The translations under genes and the position numbers were made by a program. Below, one piece after another: positions 45,566-54,601 of a stretch of 64,000 bases of DNA. Below the pieces are notes generated by a model. That model searched no databases, was not told the DNA's origin, and saw only the letters and a program-made list of their open reading frames with translations. The stretch is from Mesorhizobium sp. M1B.F.Ca.ET.045.04.1.1. GTDB lineage: Bacteria > Pseudomonadota > Alphaproteobacteria > Rhizobiales > Rhizobiaceae. Within the stretch, counting starts at the first letter, position 1. Each line of letters starts with the position of its first letter. Location: positions 1,674,001 to 1,738,000 of the forward strand of contig NZ_CP034448.1 in the NCBI RefSeq assembly GCF_003952465.1, in the 5' to 3' direction.

Positions 45566-47167
45566 ATGGCGCCCCGCGTTCTCGTTTCGGATAAACTTTC
45601 AACCACCGCCGTGCAGATCTTCAAGGATCGCGGCATCGAGGTCGACTACCTGCCCGATCTCGGAAAGGACAAGGAAAAGCTCGCCGAAGTGATCGGCCAG
45701 TATGACGGCCTCGCCATCCGCTCGGCGACCAAGGTCACCGAGAAGCTGATCAACGCCGCCACCAGGCTGAAGGTCGTCGGCCGCGCCGGCATCGGCGTCG
45801 ACAATGTCGACATCCCGGCAGCCAGCCGCAGGGGCATCATCGTGATGAACACGCCCTTCGGCAATTCGATCACCACGGCAGAGCACGCCGTCGCGATGAT
45901 CTTCGCACTGGCCCGCCAGATCCCGGAGGCCAACGCCTCGACGCATGCCGGGAAGTGGGAGAAGAACCGCTTCATGGGTATCGAGATCACCGGCAAGACG
46001 CTGGGTGTCGTCGGCTGCGGCAATATCGGCTCGATCGTCGCGACGCGCGGCGTCGGCCTGAAGATGCATGTCGTGGCTTTCGATCCGTTCCTGTCGGACA
46101 GCCGGGCGGAGGAGCTCGGCGTCGAGAAAGTGGAAATCGACGAGCTCTTCGCTCGTGCCGATTTCATCACCTTGCACACGCCACTGACCGACAAGACGCG
46201 CAACATCATCGACGCGACTGCGATCGCCAAGATGAAGGACGGCGTGCGCATCATCAACTGCGCGCGCGGCGGGCTGGTCGTCGAGGCCGACCTGGTCGCG
46301 GCGCTGAAGAGCGGCAAGGTGGCCGGCGCCGGCATCGACGTGTTCGAGGTCGAGCCGGCGGAGAACAACGCGCTGTTCGGCATGGAGAATGTCGTGGCAA
46401 CCCCGCATCTCGGCGCCTCGACCACCGAGGCGCAGGAGAATGTCGCCCTGCAGGTCGCCGAGCAGATGTCGGACTACCTGATCAAGGGCGCCGTCTCCAA
46501 CGCCATCAACATGCCTTCGATCACCGCCGAGGAAGCGCCGCGGCTGAAACCCTTCGTCAAGCTCGCCGAAGTGCTCGGCGCCTTTGTCGGCCAGGTCACC
46601 GAGGATCCGATCAAGGAGGTCGAGATCCTGTTCGACGGCTCGACCGCGACGATGAACACGCGCGCGCTGGTGAGCGCCACCCTTGCCGGCCTGATCCGGC
46701 CGCAGGTCTCCGACGTCAACATGGTGTCGGCGCCGATCATGGTGAAGGAGCGCGGCATCATCGTCGCCGAGGTCAAGCGTGACAAATCGGGCGTCTTCGA
46801 CGGTTACATCAAGCTGACCGTCAAGACCGAGCACAGGACGCGCTCGATCGCCGGCACCTGCTTTTCCGACCACAAGCCGCGCTTCATCCAGATCAAGGGC
46901 ATCAACCTCGACGCCGAGGTCGGCCAGCATATGCTCTACACCACCAACGCGGACGCGCCCGGCATCATCGGCCTGCTCGGCACCGTCTGCGGCGAGAACG
47001 GCGTCAACATCGCCAACTTCCAGCTCGGCCGCAACCGGCCGGGCGGCGATGCGATCGCACTGCTCTATCTCGACGCGCCGTTCCCGGAGAAGGTGCTGGA
47101 TCAACTGCGGGCGCACCAGTCGATCGACTCGGCCAAGCCGCTGCACTTCGACGTCGGCGGTGTGTGA
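45566..47167 (+). CDS. serA: D-3-phosphoglycerate dehydrogenase
   Basis: This is a 533-residue long-form enzyme for the first step of serine synthesis. The NAD site is V-V-G-C-G-N-I-G-S near residue 150. The catalytic region includes I-N-C-A-R-G-G-L-V-V, E-V-E-P-A-E-N-N and T-P-H-L-G-A-S-T-T-E-A-Q. Residues about 320-450 are the ASB regulatory domain, and the last 75 an ACT domain (D-A-P-G-I-I-G-L-L-G-T-V) that usually senses serine. AAGGAGG lies directly before the ATG. Confidence 0.97.
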   Translation: MAPRVLVSDKLSTTAVQIFKDRGIEVDYLPDLGKDKEKLAEVIGQYDGLAIRSATKVTEKLINAATRLKVVGRAGIGVDNVDIPAASRRGIIVMNTPFGNSITTAEHAVAMIFALARQIPEANASTHAGKWEKNRFMGIEITGKTLGVVGCGNIGSIVATRGVGLKMHVVAFDPFLSDSRAEELGVEKVEIDELFARADFITLHTPLTDKTRNIIDATAIAKMKDGVRIINCARGGLVVEADLVAALKSGKVAGAGIDVFEVEPAENNALFGMENVVATPHLGASTTEAQENVALQVAEQMSDYLIKGAVSNAINMPSITAEEAPRLKPFVKLAEVLGAFVGQVTEDPIKEVEILFDGSTATMNTRALVSATLAGLIRPQVSDVNMVSAPIMVKERGIIVAEVKRDKSGVFDGYIKLTVKTEHRTRSIAGTCFSDHKPRFIQIKGINLDAEVGQHMLYTTNADAPGIIGLLGTVCGENGVNIANFQLGRNRPGGDAIALLYLDAPFPEKVLDQLRAHQSIDSAKPLHFDVGGV

Positions 47168-47188
47168 TCCGGGCCCAAAAGGGCATGC

Positions 47189-47215
47189 AAAGGCGCGGCC
47201 GTTCCGCGCCTTTTT
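47189..47215 (+). terminator. Intrinsic terminator after serA
   Basis: AAAGGCGCGG (47189-47198) pairs with CCGCGCC-TTT (47204-47213), followed by TT. It lies 21 bases after the serA stop. Confidence 0.88.
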
Positions 47216-47260
47216 GTTTATGACCTGATACGTTAATATGGCGCAACCGAGGAGTTCGCT

Positions 47261-47473
47261 ATGAAGATCGTGGTCGACGCATTCTGGGATGATGACGCGA
47301 AGGTTTGGGTCGCGTCGTCCCGGGAAAAGATCGGGCTCGCAACAGAAGCCGATACGATAGAACTGCTTCAGGACAAACTGGCGGTTTTAGTTCCTGACCT
47401 GCTCGGCGGCGACCACGAAGGGCCGTTCGAGATCGAGCTGATTGCGCGGAGTCACCAAACAGTCGCCGCCTAG
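47261..47473 (+). CDS. DUF1902/HicB-like antitoxin
   Basis: This is a 70-residue protein with the HicB half-RNase-H-like fold of DUF1902. It opens M-K-I-V-V-D-A-F-W-D-D-D-A-K-V-W-V-A-S-S, then I-G-L-A-T-E-A-D-T-I-E-L-L, and F-E-I-E-L-I-A-R. It has no C-terminal DNA-binding domain, so it would neutralise the toxin but may not autorepress. GAGGAG precedes the ATG. It is followed by a HicA-like toxin after a 102-base AT-rich gap. Confidence 0.82.
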   Translation: MKIVVDAFWDDDAKVWVASSREKIGLATEADTIELLQDKLAVLVPDLLGGDHEGPFEIELIARSHQTVAA

Positions 47474-47575
47474 GTATTAACCTCTGTTAGTTGCGATTTA
47501 ATAGATTTTTAAGAATTTTTTATTAATTTCCGCTTAAAGTGAGCGGAATCATTTTCAAATATCGAGTTGTCTGCG

Positions 47576-47770
47576 GTGAATAATTTCGCCCCGTTAACGA
47601 AAAAGCTCTTGTCGCAAGCCGGTTGGCAGTTTCTCCGTTCGGGTAAAGGCGACCATGAAATTTGGACCAATCCGATTTCCGGGCGCAAGGTCACCGTGGA
47701 TCACGCCATCAAGTCCCGTCACACAGCAAATGCCATTCTGAAACAGGCAGGTCTCCCGAAGGCATTCTGA
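47576..47770 (+). CDS. HicA-family toxin (mRNA interferase)
   Basis: This is a 64-residue double-stranded-RNA-binding-fold toxin. The HicA core is complete: L-T-K-K-L-L-S-Q-A-G-W-Q-F-L-R-S-G-K-G-D-H-E-I-W, with the catalytic His in G-D-H-E, then V-T-V-D-H-A-I-K-S-R-H-T-A and I-L-K-Q-A-G. The start is taken as GTG at 47576; a TTG at 47567 is possible. The antitoxin comes first here, the reverse of the classical hicAB order. Its stop codon touches the stop of the convergent DMT transporter. Confidence 0.85.
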   Translation: MNNFAPLTKKLLSQAGWQFLRSGKGDHEIWTNPISGRKVTVDHAIKSRHTANAILKQAGLPKAF

Positions 47771-48700
47771 TTAAACGTGGTGTGACCGACAGCTCCCCGT
47801 GACGTGAGCCGTGACGGCCACCTTTCTGCCGCTGTATTCGGCGAGGGCGATGCCTCCGAGCACGAGCACAAGCGCAAGACCTTGATAGAGCTCAAACTGC
47901 TCGCCGACGATCAGCACCGAAAGCAGCGTGCCGAAGATCGGCACCAGATTGATGAACAGCCCGGCGCGGTTGGCCCCGATCAGTTCATTGCCCCTGATAT
48001 AGAAAATCTGCGAGACGACGCTGGCGCCGAGCGCGGTGTAAAATGCGACCGCCCATCCGCGCGCGTCCGGGACGATGACGCGGCCTGCCGCCACTTCCCA
48101 GACGAAGAAGGGCACCGAGGTCAAAAGCGCGGCGAAAGACAAGGCCAGCATGAGGCTTTGCCAGCGAATGGCCGGCTTCAGACGCAGCCCCACCGAATAG
48201 AGGCTGTAGCAGACAACCGCGACCAGCATGATGGCGTCGCCGAAATTAAGCTCGAGCTTCAGCAACTGGCCGAGATCGCCGTGGCTCGCGGTGAGGGCGA
48301 CGCCGACGGTGGTCAGCGCGACGCCGACGATCTGCAGCCGCTGCACATGCAGGCGGAACAGCACGAAATTGGCAAGGATGATGACGATCGGTATGGCGGC
48401 CTGCTCGATCGAGACGTTGATGGCGGTCGTGTAGTTCAGCGCCGTGTAGAAGATGACGTTGAAGATCGTGAAGCCGCAAGCGCCGAGGCCGGCGAGCAGC
48501 AGCCAATGCCGGCGCAATTCGGGCCAGTCCTCGCGAAACGCCCGCCAGCCGACGGGCAGCAGGATCAGCACCGCCAATACCCAGCGCAGGAAGACCAGCG
48601 TCATCGGCGACACGTGATCGACGGCAAGCTTGCCGGCCACGGAATTGCCGCCCCATAGCAGCGTGGTGGAGAGAAGGAACAGATAGGCGGCTCGATGCAT
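47771..48700 (-). CDS. EamA/DMT-family transporter
   Basis: This is a 309-residue inner-membrane protein with ten transmembrane helices in two EamA repeats. The first begins L-S-T-T-L-L-W-G-G-N-S-V-A-G-K and includes P-M-T-L-V-F-L-R-W, the second I-M-L-V-A-V-V-C-Y-S-L-Y-S-V. Drug/metabolite transporters of this kind usually export amino acids or metabolites; the substrate is not predictable. It is convergent with the HicA toxin, with no base between the stop codons. Confidence 0.9.
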   Translation of the reverse strand: MHRAAYLFLLSTTLLWGGNSVAGKLAVDHVSPMTLVFLRWVLAVLILLPVGWRAFREDWPELRRHWLLLAGLGACGFTIFNVIFYTALNYTTAINVSIEQAAIPIVIILANFVLFRLHVQRLQIVGVALTTVGVALTASHGDLGQLLKLELNFGDAIMLVAVVCYSLYSVGLRLKPAIRWQSLMLALSFAALLTSVPFFVWEVAAGRVIVPDARGWAVAFYTALGASVVSQIFYIRGNELIGANRAGLFINLVPIFGTLLSVLIVGEQFELYQGLALVLVLGGIALAEYSGRKVAVTAHVTGSCRSHHV

Positions 48701-48798
48701 TGCTCAATCCGGCTCGGAAGCTGCGTTCGAAGATCGAAGCCGGCCTATTGCGGCCGCAAGGCCAAGTAAATGATGCGAAAGCCAGAATTTGTTGTGCC

Positions 48799-48836
48799 TG
48801 GATCAGGATGACGATTTGTTGAGTCATCCTGATCCA
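48799..48836. repeat. Perfect 14-bp inverted repeat
   Basis: TGGATCAGGATGAC (48799-48812) and GTCATCCTGATCCA (48823-48836) are perfect inverted copies around a ten-base centre. It lies in the 306-base gap between the DMT transporter and purA. No gene is seen in this gap. Confidence 0.7.
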
Positions 48837-48848
48837 ACACTAGGTTGG

Positions 48849-48890
48849 AGCATGATCTCTTCCGAAAACCGGTTCCCACTTTTTGCGTTC
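48849..48890. repeat. Half copy of the GAGCATGAT / CCGAAAACCG dispersed repeat
   Basis: GAGCATGATCTCTTCCGAAA continues into ACCGGTTCCCACTTTTT. It shares GAGCATGAT and CCGAAAACCG with the second palindrome at 11821-11873, but its inverted partner is missing here. It lies about 120-160 bases before purA. Confidence 0.55.
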
Positions 48891-49006
48891 GCCGACCTTC
48901 GGTTTCGGGTTTTCGGCGGCAAAGAAAGGGTCGCATCGGCCGGCACATGAGTCTATAGAGGCCTGTCGTTTCAAGCCGCCAAGGCGGCATCTCAAGGGAA
49001 AAGAAC

Positions 49007-50305
49007 ATGGCCAATGTGGTGGTCGTCGGCTCGCAATGGGGCGACGAAGGCAAGGGCAAGATCGTCGACTGGCTGTCGGAACGCGCCGACGTGGTCGTGC
49101 GCTTCCAAGGCGGCCACAATGCCGGTCATACGCTGGTCGTCGACGGCAAGGTCTACAAGCTGTCGCTGCTGCCGTCCGGCGTGGTCAGGCAGGGCAAGCT
49201 GTCGATCATCGGCAACGGCGTCGTCTTCGATCCGCATGCCTTCGTCGCGGAAGTCAAGAAGCTCAAGGAACAGGGCGTGGACGTGACGCCCGAAAGCCTG
49301 AAAATAGCCGAAAACACCGCGCTTATCCTGTCGCTGCACCGGGAGCTGGACGGATTCCGCGAAGACGCCGCCTCGAATTCCGGAACCAAGATTGGCACGA
49401 CCCGCCGCGGCATCGGCCCCGCCTACGAGGACAAGGTGGGCCGGCGCGCCGTCCGGGTAATGGATTTGGCGGATTTGGAAACGCTTCCCCTGAAGGTCGA
49501 CAGGTTGCTCACGCACCACAATGCGCTGCGCCGTGGGCTTGGCCATGCCGAGGCGACGCATGAGGCGATCATGCAGGAGCTGACCTCGGTGGCCGGCGAG
49601 ATCCTGCCTTACATGGACCGCGTCTGGAAGGTGCTCGACGACAAAAGGCGCGCCGGCGAGCGCATCCTGTTCGAAGGCGCGCAGGGCACGCTGCTCGATA
49701 TCGACCATGGCACCTATCCCTTCGTCACCTCGTCCAACACGGTGGCGGGACAGGCGGCCGCCGGCTCCGGCACCGGCCCAGGCGCGATCGGCTATGTGCT
49801 CGGCATCACCAAGGCCTATACGACGCGCGTCGGCGAAGGCCCGTTCCCGACCGAACAGCAGAACGAGATCGGCGAGTTCCTCGGCACGCGCGGCCACGAA
49901 TTCGGCGTCGTCACCGGCCGCAAGCGCCGCTGCGGCTGGTTCGATGCGGTGCTGGTGCGCCAGGCCGTCGCCGTCAACGGCATCAAGGGCATCGCGCTCA
50001 CCAAGCTCGATGTGCTCGACGGGCTGGACGAGATCAAGGTCTGCACCGGCTATCGCCTCGATGGCGAAATGATCGACTATCTGCCGGCCAGCCAGGGCGC
50101 CCAGGCGCGCGTCGAGCCGGTCTATGAGACGCTCGAAGGCTGGAAGGGGACGACGGCCGGCGCCAGGAGCTGGAACGATCTGCCGGCGCAAGCGGTCAAA
50201 TATGTCCGCTACATCGAGGAGCTGATCGGCGCCCCGGTTGCGCTGCTTTCCACCAGCCCGGAGCGGGACGACACGATACTTGTGACCGATCCGTTTCAAG
50301 ACTAG
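49007..50305 (+). CDS. purA: Adenylosuccinate synthetase
   Basis: This is a 432-residue GTP-dependent enzyme joining IMP and aspartate in AMP synthesis. The N-terminal P-loop is [11 protein letters not shown] (residues 8-18), with H-N-A-G-H and [11 protein letters not shown] following. The GTP-specific region is T-K-L-D-V-L-D-G. Length and ends are standard. It is probably monocistronic or leads into the downstream membrane-anchored protein; a hairpin CCCGGCG/CGCCGGG (50319-50348) lies between them. Confidence 0.97.
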   Translation: MANVVVVGSQWGDEGKGKIVDWLSERADVVVRFQGGHNAGHTLVVDGKVYKLSLLPSGVVRQGKLSIIGNGVVFDPHAFVAEVKKLKEQGVDVTPESLKIAENTALILSLHRELDGFREDAASNSGTKIGTTRRGIGPAYEDKVGRRAVRVMDLADLETLPLKVDRLLTHHNALRRGLGHAEATHEAIMQELTSVAGEILPYMDRVWKVLDDKRRAGERILFEGAQGTLLDIDHGTYPFVTSSNTVAGQAAAGSGTGPGAIGYVLGITKAYTTRVGEGPFPTEQQNEIGEFLGTRGHEFGVVTGRKRRCGWFDAVLVRQAVAVNGIKGIALTKLDVLDGLDEIKVCTGYRLDGEMIDYLPASQGAQARVEPVYETLEGWKGTTAGARSWNDLPAQAVKYVRYIEELIGAPVALLSTSPERDDTILVTDPFQD

Positions 50306-50372
50306 TTTCACAGCCCTTCCCGGCGTAACAGCTGATTTGTGCGCCGGGGAAAGAATGCAGGTCAACTGACGC

Positions 50373-52145
50373 ATGGCAGATTTCGTTAGTGTTCTGAAAA
50401 AGCAGCTTGAGAAGCACGGCGAGCCCTCGTCCGAGCTTCGCAAGCGGATCTACGAGAACGTTCGTACGGCACTGGTGAAGAAGCTCGCGGAGTATTCTCC
50501 GCCGTTGGCGCCCGATATCGTCAGCAAACAGAAACGCTCGCTGGAAGACGCGATTTCCAGCGTCGAGCGGGAGTACACCAAGCCAGCTCCGGCGCCCAAG
50601 CCCGTCCCGGCGGAAGATCCACTGGCGGAGCTGGAGCACATCTTCTCGTCGATCGACCGCAACAAGAACCAGCCGAGCCATGTCCGGCAGCCGCCGATGG
50701 CGAAGCCCGAACCTGCCAAGCCTGAGCCGTTCAAGCCGGCGCCGGCGCCGGTGCAGACGGAACCGAACTGGCAAAGCGCATCAAAGACGGAACCGAGCTG
50801 GCAAGGGGCAACGAAGACGGAGCCCGGCGGCTGGCACAAAGTGCCTTCGGCGCCACCGCCGATGCCTTCGCCGCGCGAGGACGATGTCGGCCTGCCCGGC
50901 ACGGACGCCGCCGAGCCGGAGGACGGCGATGTCTTCGCCAATGACGAGCAGCCGGCGGCAGACACTTTCCAGCGGCTGCGGCCGCCGCCACGCAAGCGCA
51001 GCTATGGCGGGTTGATCGCGACCGTTGTCGCGTTGCTGGTGCTGGGCGGGGGCGGTTACGGCATCTGGCTGAACAAGGATGCGTTCAGCTCGATGCTCGG
51101 CTTGAAAGGCGGTGGCAGCAAGACGGTCTCGACCGAGCCTCTGGTCAAGCCCGCTCCAGCAAAACCGGCCACCGAGACGGCAGCCGCGCCGCCCGCCGCG
51201 GGCAACAACGCGACGGCTGCCAATGAGCCAGCCGAGACAGCGAAATTCACCCAGCGCCTGACGCCTGAGGGCAAGGAGACCGATCCCGGTCCGGCCGGTG
51301 GGCAGAGCACCATCGGCGAGGGCGAATCCGTCGCCGCGCTGACCACACCGCCGCCGGCCGCGCCGGCGACGACTACTCCGCCGGCCCCTGCCGGCACGCC
51401 ACCGGCTGCGCAAACGCCGGCCGCGACACCGCCTACCGCGGGAACGCCGCCTTCCGGTGCTGCCGCCAATCCGCCTGCGCCGGCCGCCGGGACCACACCC
51501 CCTGCAGCGGGGACCACACCGCCTGCCGCCGGCGCAACGCCACCCCCCGCTGGCGCAGCGCCGGCACCTGCGACGGCGCAAGCGACCGTGCCGGTCGGCC
51601 AGAAGGCGATCTTCTATGAGGAGCGCACCAGCACGCAGCAGGGCACGGCGGAGCCCGGCAGCATCGTCTGGTCGCTGGTGCAGGAATCGCCGGGCGGCGA
51701 CCTGCCGCCGGAGCCGGCGATCCGCGCCGAGGCAACCATTCCCGGCAAGGACATCCAGCTCCGCATGACGATCCGGCGCAACACGGACCAGACCCTGCCG
51801 GCGAGCCACATCATCGAGATGATCTTCCTGACGCCGGAAGGGTTTGATGGCGGCGGCGTCGACAACATCCTGCGCATCGCCATGAAGAGTTCCGAACAGG
51901 ACGCCGGCAGTCCGCTGATCGGCATTCCGGCCAAGATCGCCGACGGCTTCTTCCTCGTCGCGCTCAACGACACCAAGGCCGACGAGGACGCCAACCTGAC
52001 GCTGCTCAGGGGACAGGACTGGATCGACGTTCCGGTGGTCTACAAGACCGGACGGCGCGCCCTGCTCACCATGGAAAAGGGCATCCCCGGCGAGAAGGTT
52101 TTTGACGAGGCGCTGAAGGCTTGGGCGGCGAAGACGTCTGGATAA
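50373..52145 (+). CDS. Pro/Ala-rich membrane-anchored protein of unknown function
   Basis: This is a 590-residue protein I cannot assign to a named family. Residues 1-70 are a cytoplasmic helical domain (F-V-S-V-L-K-K-Q-L-E-K-H-G, then Y-E-N-V-R-T-A-L-V-K-K-L). A Pro/Lys/Glu-rich linker reaches to about 205. One transmembrane helix (211-232) follows, then a periplasmic Pro/Ala/Thr linker to about 410 with T-T-P-P-A-A-G repeats. A globular C-terminal domain (410-590; A-I-F-Y-E-E-R, S-I-V-W-S-L-V-Q-E, H-I-I-E-M-I-F) closes it. The layout recalls envelope-spanning sensors or cell-wall linkers. Polyproline content makes it an EF-P client. Confidence 0.75.
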   Translation: MADFVSVLKKQLEKHGEPSSELRKRIYENVRTALVKKLAEYSPPLAPDIVSKQKRSLEDAISSVEREYTKPAPAPKPVPAEDPLAELEHIFSSIDRNKNQPSHVRQPPMAKPEPAKPEPFKPAPAPVQTEPNWQSASKTEPSWQGATKTEPGGWHKVPSAPPPMPSPREDDVGLPGTDAAEPEDGDVFANDEQPAADTFQRLRPPPRKRSYGGLIATVVALLVLGGGGYGIWLNKDAFSSMLGLKGGGSKTVSTEPLVKPAPAKPATETAAAPPAAGNNATAANEPAETAKFTQRLTPEGKETDPGPAGGQSTIGEGESVAALTTPPPAAPATTTPPAPAGTPPAAQTPAATPPTAGTPPSGAAANPPAPAAGTTPPAAGTTPPAAGATPPPAGAAPAPATAQATVPVGQKAIFYEERTSTQQGTAEPGSIVWSLVQESPGGDLPPEPAIRAEATIPGKDIQLRMTIRRNTDQTLPASHIIEMIFLTPEGFDGGGVDNILRIAMKSSEQDAGSPLIGIPAKIADGFFLVALNDTKADEDANLTLLRGQDWIDVPVVYKTGRRALLTMEKGIPGEKVFDEALKAWAAKTSG

Positions 52146-52162
52146 GAGCGGTTTTCGCCGGC

Positions 52163-52465
52163 TTAAAATCCTTGAAACAGCATGTCGAGTGCGGCGACGA
52201 TCTCGTCGTGATGGTTGGCGAGATTGGTTCTGTTCTCCGCGAGCTCTGTCGCGGCCACCGTGGCGATCAGATGGGTGGCCATGACCAGCTTTCGCCCATT
52301 GATTTCGAAGACGGGGTGCAGCTTCCGCATTGGCGGCGGGGCTGACGCGAGCGGCAGAAGCGGAACGACCACTCGTGTCTTGAAGTTGTCGAGGAGATCG
52401 GACTGAACGTCGAGAAGGTAGCCGCCTTCTATGCCGCCGGCGGCGAAGACGTCATAGCGCGCCAT
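52163..52465 (-). CDS. ccdB: CcdB-family toxin
   Basis: This is a 100-residue gyrase-poison toxin. The family pattern is clear: M-A-R-Y-D-V-F, then G-Y-L-L-D-V-Q-S-D-L-L-D, T-R-V-V-V-P-L-L-P, L-H-P-V-F-E-I-N-G, and M-A-T-H-L-I-A-T-V, with a C-terminal I-V-A-A-L-D-M-L-F-Q-G-F where the end normally contacts GyrA. It overlaps the antitoxin stop codon (TGATG), giving translational coupling. Confidence 0.9.
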   Translation of the reverse strand: MARYDVFAAGGIEGGYLLDVQSDLLDNFKTRVVVPLLPLASAPPPMRKLHPVFEINGRKLVMATHLIATVAATELAENRTNLANHHDEIVAALDMLFQGF

Positions 52466-52707
52466 CAGAACTGCCGATGTTCTTTGAGCGGAATGCCATG
52501 CTTTTCGACATAGTCATTCCAGGAGTCCATCGTGGCGCGGTTTTCAAGCTTCCAAAGCCGCGTTTTCTCAACGGCCACGGCTTCGGCGATGCCGGCTTCG
52601 GCGGCACGAGAGACATTCACGTTAAGCCCCTTTGCCTCCTTCATGAGCTGTGAATCGATCGACAGATTTGCCGGTTGACGGACCGCATTTGCGGCTATCT
52701 TGCGCAT
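52465..52707 (-). CDS. ccdA: CcdA-family antitoxin
   Basis: This is an 80-residue antitoxin. The N-terminal ribbon-helix-helix (A-N-L-S-I-D-S-Q-L-M-K-E-A-K-G-L-N-V-N-V-S) binds DNA. The C-terminal segment (W-K-L-E-N-R-A-T-M-D-S-W-N-D-Y-V-E-K-H-G-I-P-L) is the CcdB-binding tail, and its ending 'H-R-Q-F' is typical. It is first in the operon. It probably autorepresses with CcdB through the repeats at 52721-52740. Confidence 0.9.
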   Translation of the reverse strand: MRKIAANAVRQPANLSIDSQLMKEAKGLNVNVSRAAEAGIAEAVAVEKTRLWKLENRATMDSWNDYVEKHGIPLKEHRQF

Positions 52708-52720
52708 GATGGTCTCCGCA

Positions 52721-52740
52721 ATATGCGTATACTATATGCG
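52721..52740. promoter_or_regulatory. ccdAB operator repeats
   Basis: ATATGCG occurs twice in direct orientation (52721-52727 and 52734-52740, 13-base period), and GCGTATA-c-TATATGC (52725-52739) is a dyad with one mismatch. The AT-rich TATAC core overlaps the expected promoter 14-33 bases upstream of ccdA. It would suit binding by a ribbon-helix-helix antitoxin. Confidence 0.6.
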
Positions 52741-52779
52741 CATTTCCTTATTGCGGCAACGAGCGGGCATTGCTCGGCC

Positions 52780-54600
52780 TCAGCCCTCCATCTCTTCCCG
52801 CAGCATCTCCAGTTCCAGCCACTCTTCCTCAAGTGCCGCCAGTGTGGTGCGCTCCTTGTCCAGCGCGGCGATGGTCTTCTGGAACGAGACCGGGTCGCGC
52901 TCGTAGAAGGACGGATCGGCGATATTGTTCTCCAGCCGCGAGATCGAGGCCGTCACCGCCTCGATCTTCTTCGGCAGGGATTCCAGCGCGAATTTCTGCT
53001 TGAACGAAAGCTTCTTCGCCGCGCCTTTCGGGGCGGCCTGTTCGGCCTTCGGCGCGGCGCTTGCGTCGGCGGTTTCGACCTTGGGCCTTGCCCTGCGGTC
53101 CTCCAGCCTGGAGCCGCCGCGCTGCGCCAGCATATCGGAATAGCCGCCGGCATATTCGATCCAGCGGCCGCCGCGGTCGGGGGCGATCACGCTGGTGACC
53201 GTGCGGTCGAGGAAGTCGCGGTCGTGGCTGACCAGGATGACCGTTCCGGCAAAGCCGGCGACCAGCTCCTGCAGCAGTTCCAGCGTCTCCATGTCGAGGT
53301 CGTTGGTGGGCTCGTCGAGCACAAGCAGGTTCGCCGGCCGCGCCAGCACGCGGGCCAGCAGAAGACGCGCGCGTTCACCGCCCGAAAGCTCGCGCACCGG
53401 CGTGCGCGCCTGCTCCGGCTTGAACAGGAAATCCTTCATATAGGAGACGACGTGGCGCTGCTCGCCGTTGACCAGAAGGTTCTCGCCGCGTCCGTCGGTC
53501 AGATAATGCGCCAGCGTCTCCTGCGGGTCGACGGCCTCGCGCTTCTGGTCGAGCGTGGCGATCTCCAGATTGACGCCGAGCCGCACCGAGCCTGCATCCG
53601 GGGCCAGCTCGCCGGTCAGCATCTTCAACAGCGTCGTCTTGCCGGCGCCGTTCGGCCCGACCAGGCCGACGCGATCGCCACGCTGGATGCGGGTCGAAAA
53701 GCCTTTGACGACGGCAAGGCCGCCGAAACTCTTCTCGATGTTCTTGGCCTCGATCACCAGCTTGCCGGATTCGGCGGCGTCGCTCGCCAGCATGGTGGCC
53801 GTGCCTTCGGCGCCGCGATGACTGCGGAAGCGCTGGCGCATGGCCTGCAGCTCGCCGAGGCGGCGCATGTTGCGCTTGCGCCTGGCGGTCACGCCATAGC
53901 GCAGCCAATGCTCCTCGCGCACGATCTGGCGGCCGAGCTTGTGCTGCTCGCGCTCTTCCTCTTCCAGCACCTGGTCGCGCCATTCCTCGAAATGCGCAAA
54001 TCCCTTGTCCAGCCGCCGCGTCTGGCCGCGGTCGAGCCAGACTGTGGCACGCGAGACGCGCTCGAGAAAGCGGCGGTCGTGCGAGATCAGGATCACGGCG
54101 GATGAGGTGCGGGCGAGCTCCTCTTCCAGCCATTCGATGACCGACAGGTCGAGATGGTTGGTCGGCTCGTCCAACAGCAGGATGTCGGGTTCCGGCGCCA
54201 TCACCCGGGCAAGCGCGGCGCGTCTTGCCTCGCCGCCGGAAAGGTCGTTCGGCCGTTCCTCGCCGCTGAGGCCGAGATGGTCCATCAGATAGGTGGCGCG
54301 ATGCGGGTCGTCGGCCGGCCCAAGGCCGGCCTCCACATAAGCGCGCACGCTGGCGAAGCCATCCATGTCGGGCATCTGCGGCAGGTAGCGAACCGTGGCC
54401 GAAGGCTGGCGAAAGACCTCGCCGTCCTGCGGCTCGATCAGCCCGGCGGCGATCTTGAGCAGCGTCGACTTGCCGGAACCGTTGCGGCCGACCAGCGCGA
54501 TCTTCTCGCCGGCGGAGGCGCTCAGCGCCGCGCCGTCGAGCAGCGGCGTGCCGCCGAAGGTCAGTTTAATGCCGTCGAGATTGAGGAGTGGCGGCGCCAT
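52780..54600 (-). CDS. ABC-F family ATPase (Uup/EttA-like)
   Basis: This is a 606-residue soluble protein with two nucleotide-binding domains and no membrane part. Domain 1 has G-R-N-G-S-G-K-S-T and L-S-G-G-E-A-R-R with L-L-L-D-E-P-T-N-H-L-D. Domain 2 has G-P-N-G-A-G-K-T-T and L-S-G-G-E-R-A-R with L-V-L-D-E-P-T-N-D-L-D. A charged linker joins them, and a C-terminal coiled coil (about 530-606) is Uup-like. ABC-F proteins act on ribosomes or, for Uup, on DNA branch intermediates. The start is at 54600, one base after the thiN stop. Confidence 0.9.
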   Translation of the reverse strand: MAPPLLNLDGIKLTFGGTPLLDGAALSASAGEKIALVGRNGSGKSTLLKIAAGLIEPQDGEVFRQPSATVRYLPQMPDMDGFASVRAYVEAGLGPADDPHRATYLMDHLGLSGEERPNDLSGGEARRAALARVMAPEPDILLLDEPTNHLDLSVIEWLEEELARTSSAVILISHDRRFLERVSRATVWLDRGQTRRLDKGFAHFEEWRDQVLEEEEREQHKLGRQIVREEHWLRYGVTARRKRNMRRLGELQAMRQRFRSHRGAEGTATMLASDAAESGKLVIEAKNIEKSFGGLAVVKGFSTRIQRGDRVGLVGPNGAGKTTLLKMLTGELAPDAGSVRLGVNLEIATLDQKREAVDPQETLAHYLTDGRGENLLVNGEQRHVVSYMKDFLFKPEQARTPVRELSGGERARLLLARVLARPANLLVLDEPTNDLDMETLELLQELVAGFAGTVILVSHDRDFLDRTVTSVIAPDRGGRWIEYAGGYSDMLAQRGGSRLEDRRARPKVETADASAAPKAEQAAPKGAAKKLSFKQKFALESLPKKIEAVTASISRLENNIADPSFYERDPVSFQKTIAALDKERTTLAALEEEWLELEMLREEMEG

Positions 54601-54601
54601 G

